Below, one piece after another: positions 20,401 to 29,766 of a stretch of 64,000 nt of DNA. Under the pieces are notes generated by a model. The model saw only the letters and a program-made list of their open reading frames with translations. It searched no databases and had not been told where the DNA came from. The stretch comes from Bradysia coprophila (taxonomy: Eukaryota; Arthropoda; Insecta; Diptera; Sciaridae), in the NCBI RefSeq assembly GCF_014529535.1, contig NW_023503297.1, positions 1 through 64,000 of the forward strand, given 5' to 3'. Positions within the stretch are counted from its first letter, which is position 1. Every line of letters begins with the position of its first letter. The position numbers and the translations under genes are program-made.

Positions 20401-23400
20401 GGATTTGGATACTAGCAATACTAATCGAATACTTACGGCACGTTTACAATACATACCGCCAGTATTAACGCGAGTATACCACACGCATTTAATACCGAAT
20501 GCTAGTATTATCAACATTCCAATTTACTCAGTGTAGCGTAGCCGATTAACTTTACAATCTTTTCCACGTATATGATTTGTTATGTGATTAAGTCAGTGTT
20601 AGGAGACATAATTTCTGTCTTCAAATTATTAGGATCTAGACTATGGTATTCGAGTTTTCGAAGGTTCCTTCCAAGAGAGGGAGAAGAGTCTTTGATATTA
20701 TGCTCTGTCGGCATGTCTACTTTCTGGGTATTTGTTAGACTCATGAACAATATGTATGCATCTCGCTTCAATTGTGACTTCAGCGCATGCTCAATATTCA
20801 CATTGCACAAAGAGTTGCGCCGACAATAAATTCTTCGTTTTTATCGAATTACAGATTAAAGAACACAATCTACAATCACGCCGAATTGCGTACACCATCC
20901 GTAAAGTTGGCTCACGTGCTGCTGTTGAAGGCGATTCTTCGTCATTCATTCGGAACAGTTTGGATCAAGAATCATGAGTCCTGGAAACTCATCATTGAGT
21001 ATTGCATGGAAAATCAGACCATATATGTTGTACGAGAATCTCAAGAATTCTTAAATGACTTTTTGTTCAAAGTGGCATCAGTTCTCCACAACGATGCATT
21101 ATGCATTGAAATCATCACAGCAATTACGGCACCGCTAACGAAATCGGTTGTCATCGAAAATGCAAACGTTTGCGTCGATGGTGACGATTTGCAACGCACT
21201 GTTCGGCCAACACTTGACTTGATTTGTCACATTTTGGATTTCCTTATCAAGTCCGATGTGAAGACATGCATAGCGCATCACATTTCGGTGACGTGTAATG
21301 TCAAAACGAATTGCTGGCGACTCACTGACATGACCAAAAATGAAATGTTTTTCAAGAAAATCATGCACACCCAAGTTCACCTGGCCTTCGCTCAATTGAC
21401 CGACAAATTGGTGGAAAATGCCGCAACATCCGTCGACTATAATGTGTTCGGACTGCACTTTTTCAACATCATGAATTTTTGCATCATGTTCAAGAGTGCC
21501 GTTTCTGTGCTGTCGACAGCCAAACTTTACCACGTTCTTTGGATAGCACTGGGGAAACGGGTGCCCGAAGAAATACAACTCGAAAATCATAAAATCAAAT
21601 TCGAAAATCAGATCATCGTGTTGCAGCTGTTACCGATACTGTCGGTGATCCAGAAGAAAATCCTTCTAACCGAACTATTCGACGCATACATTATGAAATT
21701 GTTCGATATTTCCACGGAACATACGATGCGCGTTTGCTACTCGTTCCGTGAGCTGTTGTTGCGAAACAAAACAATGGTTCCCGAAGTGGCAACCAAATCC
21801 ATTCAGGGCATTTTATTGATGACGAAGCATTTGCATAGGGACCGTGCTGTATACGTGTTTCAAGCACTAACTTACACACTGAAAGACTTTTCCGTTGAAC
21901 CATTAACCGATGACAAAATTGATATGAGCGCCGACAAACTGATTGATATGCCGAATTTGCTGTCAGCAATCCTAACCGGTCTGTACGAAATGGTCAAGAA
22001 ATACCGGATCACATGGAAGGAGTCGCTAGAGTCAGTGTGCATACTCAATTTTATGATATCGATGCTGAACAAAACAAATCTGCCGTCAAGAGTAAGTAGT
22101 TTTCATGCTTCGGGGCCGAAAATGAGGGCAATTTTTCGAATTTTCTCGGGTTTCCGGCCCTCTGCATGAAAACTCACATGTGCACCTGTTTGGGACGGTT
22201 GATTTAAGGCACTTTCGCTTGTAAGCCTCACTTCGTTCGGCCTACAATCCGCGAAATTGCCTAAAATCAATCGTCCAAAACAGGTACACAAATGACTATT
22301 TTACAGCTTGTGTGGCATGCTGCTGCCGTTCAGACTAAAAAACATTTTTTGTATTGCACACAGTTGGCAGTGCAGGCACTGAAACTAACCCAGTTATCGA
22401 TTGAACACTTTTTGGCCCCAAATTTGGCGTTGCTCGTAGAAGACTTACATGGATCGGGTATGGAACGTCTCGGTCCGACAGTGGTGAAACGATTGCATGA
22501 TATAAACTGGGAAGTTAGAGACAGCACGCTAGAACTTCTGACAGCTATGTCTACGATAGCAATTTTCAGTAAGTGCCAAATGACTTGACTTTGAATCCAC
22601 CAAGAACATTAACCCGGGAACCCCATGCACTTTGCTTAGAATTTCCAGCATTTCAACAACATATCGCTGAGAGTGATATATGCCCGATCGTCGTGACATT
22701 AGCAAAGAACGATTCCGAGTCGTATGTACGAGCTTCAGCACTGAGTTGCCTCTGTCCCATGGTCAGTATTCAAATGTTCTGGGAATCACGCCTGTCATCA
22801 TCGGATTTAATGGTAAACCATTCTCGATTCCAACGCGAATATTGATCCTAAATGTCTCGGTACTTCGTTTCAGACGCATCTGTTGACCGTACTGCAAACG
22901 GAACCGGAGGGTATCGTTCGAAAGGAAGCAGTGTGTCTGGTAACATCAATTTACGAACATCACAACATCAATGCACAACAATCGGACATGCTGTTCTCAA
23001 CACTTGCATATTGTGCCGTCAACGATCTTCATTGGGAGGTGAAGACCAGCGTATTAGCATTCTGGAAAATCGTGATAACGCGACAATTCCATCAACACGG
23101 TGTCATCGATGGAGGATTTCCGGCCGTCATATTTTCGAAGCAGCACAAGAAAATCATTACACTCACGCAGAAGGAGATTCTCAGCCGATTGGACAGTATA
23201 CTGGGTGAACTGTCGGCTCTGGGTTGTCTGGGCATACTGCTCGAATGCTTGACAGATGACTGTGATCTCGAGGTGCTACGCATTGCCATTGCTATTATTA
23301 AGGACATGATGGCGTTCTTAAACAAATACAATTATCTGGAACACAACACTTTATCGGAAACGGTGACCACTGAGAATGGACCAGCCACAAATGTGAACTG

Positions 23401-23749
23401 CATTGTCGAATCGGAAACGGGTGAATGCATAGCTGAACCGTACCTGGATGCAGATTCGGTAATCGAATCGATCATATCGGCAAATGATATCAATTTGCTG
23501 GCCACGGCCTACGAAAATCAGCTCAATTTCAATGGGGAAAATGTTGCTTTGATTGATGAACAGTATTTCAAGCAATTCAATAAGGTAACGGCTCTCGATT
23601 TCATTCGACGGATATCGGCGGTGGATTTGGATGGACTGCACGAGAGACGATTGAAGTGGATCGAGAAAAATGACAGTTTCAGTTCATTGTTGGATGACAT
23701 CGCTTTCTCGTTGAAAATTGACAATTTGAGTTCAGCCGATTGTTATTGA
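17416..23749 (+). CDS. BRAT1: BRAT1 orthologue (BRCA1-associated ATM activator 1), HEAT-repeat Integrator chaperone
   Basis: Exons 17416-17554, 17655-17838, 20855-22091, 22307-22568, 22649-22812 and 22874-23749, all GT-AG and in phase, give 953 residues (human 821). The start ATG follows an AACAATAACA context. Conserved BRAT1 segments are [13 protein letters not shown] at the end of exon 4, [13 protein letters not shown] in exon 5 and [12 protein letters not shown] in exon 6. The helical repeat pattern fits HEAT repeats throughout. The protein ends in SADCY, the same Cys-containing tail as the human protein. Family knowledge: BRAT1 binds the INTS9-INTS11 endonuclease pair of Integrator, its C-terminal tail reaching the INTS11 active site, and it was first described as a BRCA1/ATM partner. 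Drosophila CG7044 is the fly counterpart. Intron 2 (3 kb) has absorbed a hAT MITE; intron 3 consists of two hairpin elements. Confidence 0.93.
17839..20854 (+). other. BRAT1 intron 2 (3 kb)
   Basis: The phase 2 junction closes correctly to give TDICLR followed by [12 protein letters not shown], so no coding exon appears to be missing. Contents: unassigned AT-rich DNA, one hAT MITE (19062-19850), and a small inverted-repeat pair around ATACTAGCA at about 20408-20513 that may be a mini-MITE. Confidence 0.75.
19062..19850. mobile_element. hAT-type MITE, copy 1 (789 bp)
   Basis: Termini are CAGGCATGAGCGCCG and its inverse CGGCGCTCATGCCTG. Flanks AGCTGGAA (19054-19061) and AGCGGGAA (19851-19858) form an 8-bp target duplication with one mismatch. 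The ends are GC-rich with repeated AAGCCGGCTT-type motifs, as expected for subterminal transposase-binding sites; the middle is AT-rich. No transposase is encoded. Confidence 0.9.
22092..22306. repeat. Two adjacent small hairpin elements filling BRAT1 intron 3
   Basis: The first hairpin pairs AGTTTTCATGC (from about 22096) with GCATGAAAACT (to about 22174). The second pairs CACCTGTTTGGGACGGTTGATT (from about 22182) with AATCAATCGTCCAAAACAGGT (to about 22285). Together they occupy nearly the whole 215-bp intron apart from the splice signals. Confidence 0.7.
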
Positions 23750-23762
23750 TCGATGTACGTAC

Positions 23763-23785
23763 AATAAATTTGGCAAGCGAATAAA
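23763..23785 (+). terminator. Polyadenylation signals of BRAT1
   Basis: Two AATAAA hexamers, at 23763-23768 and 23780-23785, lie 14 and 31 nt after the stop codon. Confidence 0.7.
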
Positions 23786-24353
23786 GTAGACGAAACAGTG
23801 TTTAGTTGAATTCAAGCGTTTCAAAAACGATAAGAAGATGGCACAAACTGCTCCTAGAAGACTGTTGAAATTTTTCGCTAACTTCACTTCGTACACTTGA
23901 GCCCTTTCTTCCCTGGATTGTAATTCTAAATACTGGTCTTAGCTCGAAGATGCGTAAAATTGGTCAATTGGTTCTGACGTAACATAATAATTTTAGTAAC
24001 GTGAGTTTCAGCTGTATCATATCCACGTAAGTCCAGGCTCAGCCAGTGAAACCGGTGAAAATCTTCATGGAAATAGGTTCAGCAAGCTTTTACGATTGGC
24101 GTTGACTCAAATTCAAATTCAAAGTACCCAACGAAGACGATGACCAATTTTAGGCCTTATCTGCACTTTCGATTTTTATACCGTCAAATTGTCAGTTTCT
24201 GATGCTTGTGGATTGCGCTTTTAACGTAACTGAATTGACGTGTATTATGAGTCAGAGAAGGTATTTACGTGAAAATTGACCATGATCACCACCATGATGT
24301 ACAATATTTCCATTTTTCAAACTTTTTGCATTTGAAGCATCTCCTACGACAAC
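23786..24353. other. Intergenic, no gene seen
   Basis: AT-rich sequence between the BRAT1 poly(A) signals and the first intergenic hairpin element; no coding or structured signal recognised. Confidence 0.4.
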
Positions 24354-24483
24354 ATCAGCTGACCTGACCCACACAAACAATCAAAACTGTTTATACAGTT
24401 TTACCACAACCATGCGCGTGCGTGTAGCAGTGTAGCAGTTTCAACCGCATAAACAGTTTTGATTGTATGTGTGGATCAGCTGA
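24354..24483. mobile_element. Small hairpin MITE (about 130 bp)
   Basis: ATCAGCTGACCTGACCCACA at the left and its near-inverse ending GTGTGGATCAGCTG at the right, with AATCAAAACTGTTTATAC paired against ATAAACAGTTTTGATT inside. Arms are about 48 and 35 bp. Confidence 0.65.
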
Positions 24484-24529
24484 AAACAGCTGAAGCAAAT
24501 TCATGCTGAAATTTCACTGCAACTGACTG

Positions 24530-24597
24530 TAGAGGGATTCTTTTGAAAAACAGCCTACCGAAATCGGACGCATTTTCCAGTAGACCTCTTTATACGG
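24530..24597. repeat. Terminal fragment of the 52.6-53.5 kb palindrome family
   Basis: The sequence starting AGGGATTCTTTTGAAAA and ending CCAGTAGACCTC matches, with gaps, the end of the large palindrome arms at 52567 and 53513. It abuts the inverted-array/minisatellite element on its right. Confidence 0.6.
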
Positions 24598-24604
24598 GCT
24601 CTAG

Positions 24605-25737
24605 GTTAAAATGTCTAAGTAAAAATGTCTAACGGACAAAATGTCTAAAGCCAAAATATCTACATCCAAAATTTAGAAAGTCACAATAACTAAGGCGAAA
24701 ATAAATATTGGACGAAATAACAATAGTTGGCAATGTGGGAATTTTGACAAAAACTTTGCAAGATGTCAACTTCTGTTATTGCATTCAAGGGGGGATTCTC
24801 TTGTTGTCGATGTACTCAATATACTCGAGTACAATCGAATATACTAGATATGCTCGGATATAGTCGATGTACTCGATATAGTCGGATATAGGTGATGTAC
24901 TCGATATACTCGGATATAATTGATGTATTCGATATACTCGGATATAGACGATATACTCGGATATAATCGATGAACTCGATATACTCGGATATAGGCGATG
25001 TTCTCGATATACTCGGATGTAGTCGATATACTCAATTTACTTGAATACAATCGAATATACTTGATATACTCGGATATAGCAGATGTACTCGATATATTCG
25101 GATATAGGCGATGTACTCGATATACTCGGATATAGACGATGTACTCGAATACAATCGAATATAATTGATGAACTCGATATACTCGGATATAGGCGATGTA
25201 CTCGATATATTCGGATGTAGTCGATGTACTCAATATACTCGAGTACAATCGAATATACTAGATATGCTCGGATATAGTCCATGTACTCGATATAGTCGGA
25301 TATAGACAATATACTCGGATATATAATCGATGAACTCGATGAACTCGATATACTCGGATATAGGCGATGTTCTCGATATACTCGGATGTAGTCGATGTAC
25401 TCAATTTACTTGAATACAATCGAATATACTCGGATATAGCAGATGTACTCGATATATTCGGATATATGCGATGTACTCGATATACTCGGATATAGACGCT
25501 ATACTCGAATACAATCGAATATACTCGATATACTAGAACATAGTCGATGTATTCGATATACTCAATACAATACAATATATACAATCATACGTTAGAACTG
25601 AATGTGTTATTAGTGTTTGTGTTCATAGATATTTAACCTGATAGATATTTCGATAGTGTAGACATTCTTGTACTTAGATAATTCGTCGTTAGAGTTTTTG
25701 TTCGTTAGATATTTTTGCGTAGACATTTTGACCGTTT
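24605..25737. repeat. 28-bp minisatellite framed by inverted iterated arrays
   Basis: The core at about 24800-25580 is a tandem array with a 28-bp unit made of three related 9-10 bp pieces (TACTCGATA, TACTCGGATA, TAGTCGATG). The left flank (24606-24660) repeats AAAATGTCTAA several times; the right flank (25600-25735) repeats its complement TTAGACATTTT in degenerate form, so the whole has inverted ends. CTTTATACGGGCTCTAG at 24588 and CTTTATACGTGTCTAG at 25741 form imperfect direct repeats just outside, possibly an old target duplication. Confidence 0.7.
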
Positions 25738-25759
25738 CCCCTTTATACGTGTCTAGAAT

Positions 25760-26290
25760 GGTATTTGTACCGAGAAATCAAAACCACTTTAAAAAAAAAA
25801 TCCTCAGCGCTTATGTGGCTCGTGGTAATTGATCGAAAACCGAAACCATGCACTTTTCTTATGGAAATTTCTGCAGCCACACGAATCGTAAAAGGTCGTG
25901 TAGGATGTTATTAGAAAATTAATTGCATGTACAATGACATATGATCAATTGAAGAAAAAAAATGGCTTAGAATTTGACAATTTCGGCAAAGTTCGAATCG
26001 TTCTACTGATCGCTACTGGTCTCAGCTAGAATTGAAATACGAATCCAACGAGCTATCACTCATGTAAATCGGAGTACCCGTTCTTTTTCCCAAAGTTAAT
26101 AAAATCACTTGTTCTGGATAGGGTTCCAGGAATTCCATTGGTCCTCTTTTAAGCTTTGTTCGTTTTTATGCAAAAATTCTAAAAACATCACTTTTTTCAT
26201 AAAATATCGTCTCTTGTCCTCTTCTTTCAAAACGAACTGCTTCACTTTCAGTAAATGTGACGCAGCTCATACACTCACATAGCGAAGAAA
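25760..26290. other. Intergenic, no gene seen; holds a palindrome-arm fragment
   Basis: AT-rich DNA. About 80 bp at 26030-26115 (ACGAATCCAACGAGCTATCA and following) duplicates the outer part of the giant palindrome in the Vilse intron. Confidence 0.5.
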
Positions 26291-27121
26291 AAAAACGAGC
26301 CATCAGAACAGTCGGAGCGTTTGCTAGTTCATCCCTAGTGGATCTGTCACCCTACTTTGACCGTAAGCCTATTGCGCCCGTTAATGTAGTTAAAGTAAAA
26401 TTATTATGAAATGTGTACATCTTAGAAATTGCGCATAGCGCAATTACGAAGCCCCGTACGACGTTCCTTTCAAATGAAACAAAAATTCCAAATAGCCCGA
26501 AAATTTTAATTTATTGAGTATAAATACACATAGGACCTAGTATCGGCCTCAGTCCGAGGAACCGATTTTAAAAAAATTTTCAACAAAATTCTATTCGGCC
26601 TTTGATTACCTTCCAAATGAAACAAAAATTACGAAAAACGGATGAAATATACTCGAATTCTATGTAAAATACACATAGGGCCGAGTAGCATTTCACTTTT
26701 AAGGCCCTAACTCACGGTCCACTCACCTGATTTAAAAAAAACTTGTTTTTCCTGGATTGGTATTGACAATACCTATCATTTGCCGTGTCATTTACATTTC
26801 CATCGTTTATTTTGCCATAAATATCACCAAAAGACCTTAAATCACTTAGGTGGCCCTAACTCACGAAGGGCCGATCCGAATATTCCCATCTTCGAGCTTA
26901 GCCTCACTATTTCGACTATCTTTCAGGGGGAAAAAAATTTTGAAGTCAGATTTGATTTACTCAAGATATCGACGTGACAGACGGACAGACAAAATTTTTA
27001 TTGCGTATTCGTCATCTATGAACATAGGCAAACATTTTGCCCTTACCGTCTGCTTTGAATTCCATCAATTACACACGGCATCGTAATCCTGTAAGCCCTT
27101 TGTACTTCGTACGGGGCTAAA
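26291..27121 (+). mobile_element. Helentron-like non-autonomous element, copy B (short core)
   Basis: Shares the start (ACGAGCCATCAGAACAGTCG), the AATTGCGCATAGCGCAATT hairpin and the terminal GTACTTCGTACGGGGCTAA hairpin with copy A. Only about two tandem units remain in the core, so it is 831 bp against about 1.4 kb for copies A and C. Confidence 0.65.
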
Positions 27122-27840
27122 AATCTTTAAAAACGAGTTAATAATACAAGAAATTCTTTAGCACGATAAAATTACGCTCGATCCGCTCGTGATGTACACT
27201 ACCTAAAAGTTATGAATTTTGCAGAAAATTGTGTGACATTGAGAGAGAACCCCCAATTCTCGCAGGAGAGAAAATCGAATAAAATTTAAACAATAAAAAA
27301 GAGGCGTGGTTTAGCTAAACGGAGTAAAATGACTAACAAAATGTCGTCATTGCACAGAGATATTAGAATTCTTGACTCACAGCATTAATTAAAGTGTGAA
27401 ACAAGACCTGGGCGCAGTGTATAACCCTGAAGAAGGAAACTGTTTCGTTTCCGAAAGCTCGGAGAATAAATAAAAATATTTCAAACTATTTCAGACTATA
27501 TCCAAACAATGATAATGAAAAGGTTGTGATTCCTCGTTGGAAATCTACTTTTCGTCCTTTTTTTTGATAGCCGAAGCGTCCTCTATTCATCCTCTTATTT
27601 TAATGCCAAAATTTCCAAATTCAAAATGGTAACGCTAGAACTTCTAGGGTACAATGGCGAAAGTCGTAGATTTTTTTTTTCGTATCGAAAAGTGTGTTAA
27701 TAATTCCCTTGACTGAAAGTCATGGGTCTTACGGATGATAAACACCCTAAAATGTTTGTCACACAATGATCACTACTATGATTGAAAATACATGAATGTA
27801 TGACCAAAAACCTTAAATACAGAAAATGTTTGTCACACTT
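27122..27840. other. Intergenic, no gene seen
   Basis: Contains a dispersed repeat at about 27525-27630 (TTCCTCGTTGGAAATCTACT and following) that recurs at 51535-51640. No coding signal. Confidence 0.45.
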
Positions 27841-28430
27841 TGATGATTCGTTGATAACACGATTACTTGAGGAATTTTCAACGGATTTTCAAAAACTTTT
27901 TTTTAATCGACAGGGAATTAAATTCCTCAGGTTAAGTTCGAAGATGGGTTATAACGGACGGGTGATCTTAGAGATATTCTCAGGAGAATTTTTGTCTGGT
28001 CGCTTGATTCCACGATAACTCGAGTAGTTTTCGACGAATTTCCAAAAACTTTTTTTTAATCGACGGGGAATTAAATTGCTGAGGCTAAGTTTGAAGATGG
28101 GTCGTAACGGGCTGGTGATCTTAGAGATATTCCCAAAACAATTTTTGTCTCGTTCCTTAATAACACGATAACTTGACGATAACACTACGTTCGAAGATGG
28201 GTCGTAACGGGCTGGTGATCTTAGAGATATTCCCAAAAGAATTTTTGTCTCGTTCCGAGATAACACGATAGCTTGACGTAATCCTCAACGGATTTCAAAA
28301 ACTTTTTCCATTCCCGATGTAAGTTCAAAGTTGGGCTATGACGGTCGGGGGATCTCAGAGATATTCCTAAAAGAATTTTTGTATCGTCCCGTGATATTAT
28401 CGTGTTATTAGTTGAGTAATTCTTAATGGT
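27840..28430. repeat. Degenerate tandem repeat, four units of about 100-155 bp
   Basis: Each unit has GATAACACGAT, a CAAAAACTTTTTTTTAATCGA segment, AAGTTCGAAGATGGGT, and TCTTAGAGATATTC followed by AGAATTTTTGTCTCGTTCC. The TCTTAGAGATATTC landmarks fall near 27966, 28119, 28218 and 28345. Apparent open frames across it come from the repetition. Confidence 0.7.
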
Positions 28431-28737
28431 CCACAAAAGACAGTTATCCCACTAAGAAAGACATTTTTGGGTTAAGCTCGTTAATGGAATATACTGGAGT
28501 AATATTCTAGGATTCATTCCAAAATTTTGTGTGTGTAATATCTTTATATCGATGATAAGAAAAAAATTAAAGTTTGGACGAGTGTGAACTTTGCGGCCAG
28601 AGCGAAGCGAGGGCCGTAATCACACGAGTTTCATTTTTATTCAATATATAAGCAAGAAATTCGCCTCTTTCCAGGGTCTGTATCTCGTGCTGCCTTTTTG
28701 ATGGTATCTTTTCATCAGAATTCTTTTTTCAAAACAC

Positions 28738-28939
28738 ACGACCGCAATAACGACCACGAATGTATTAGCTTTCAACAGAAAGTAGATTTGGTTGTAGTCA
28801 CTTGACCAGTTCTGAAAAAAGTGACCAGTGTACCGAAATTTTCATAAACTGCTCAGTTTTCTCAGGGTTGGTCAAACTGCTACAACCAAATCCATTTTAT
28901 GTTGAAAGCTAACACATTCGTGGTCGTTATTGCGGTCGT
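28738..28939. mobile_element. Hairpin MITE (202 bp)
   Basis: ACGACCGCAATAACGACCAC at the left is inverted as GTGGTCGTTATTGCGGTCGT at the right. Pairing continues inward for about 60 bp each side (AGCTTTCAAC with GTTGAAAGCT, TTTGGTTGTAG with CTACAACCAAA) around a central spacer of about 75 bp. Confidence 0.75.
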
Positions 28940-29766
28940 ACATACTTGAAAAATGATAATTTTGGTGGAAATATATCACCAAACGACAGTATTTAAAAAT
29001 CACCCAAATGTATACTTTTCAGCAAATCATCGATGCCTCTTAAGTACTGAAAATACGTATGAGCCAGTATATGAGCAAGTGCTGGAATTTCTCATATACG
29101 TGTTTTGTATCGAAAGTAGGGTACGCATACCCTGGTATACTTTTATATACTTTTAGAGTGATTTTTTTTTGCTCGGATTACAAAAATCTTCTTGAGAAAA
29201 GTAGTCAGTCAGTCAAGGGATCTGACCCATCCAAAAGATGGGGCCTACTTCCTGGCTAATTTACTCTGCCGTGGTTTCAAGCCGTGGTTTCAAACCGTAG
29301 TCTATTATGCGACTGAAAGTGCCGAATATAGTGGATTCGGCTATGACTGATTTTGTGGGACAAACTTTTGAAATTAGAACAAAAGAAAACGGCCGTCACA
29401 TTATTATTGTTATATCAAATGTATTCCAGTATCATAATAGGTTTTCTTTTTGTTTGTTGGTTTTAAATTCTACATGTCTGTCTAATTATACTTTTTTCAA
29501 CATAATTTAGTCGCTTAGCCAACAGATAATCGTGATCAATTCTCAAAACATTTTAATCGAAAATCGCATTGAAATTTTGAATGCAGAATGGACACCCAGT
29601 AGATAGATTTGATTTTTGTTTTACTTTTGTTTTTCATTTTCTTCCCTTTCTTTCGAATTTGCCAGTTTCCATTTCCATTTTCTCTCGTTTTTTTTTTGCC
29701 GATTTATATGCACTTGAAGGAGTAGTATTGACGATCGAACTTACTTTCACCGCAGCCGCTATGTTG
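28940..29766. other. Intergenic / TBC1D22 3' flank, no gene seen
   Basis: AT-rich. The part next to 29766 should include the TBC1D22 3' untranslated region. An ATTAAA variant signal on the minus strand (29552-29557) is a possible poly(A) signal but is not strongly supported. Confidence 0.4.

Noticed and set aside
24800..25580. CRISPR-like array of 28-bp repeats
   Set aside because: Units are directly adjacent with no unique spacers, and the surrounding genes are animal.
24844..25584. Minus-strand open frames of 90-134 codons rich in Tyr, Ile and Ser
   Set aside because: They are the 28-bp minisatellite read through. A 28-bp unit cycles all three frames, none of which contains a stop on that strand, so openness is not evidence of coding.
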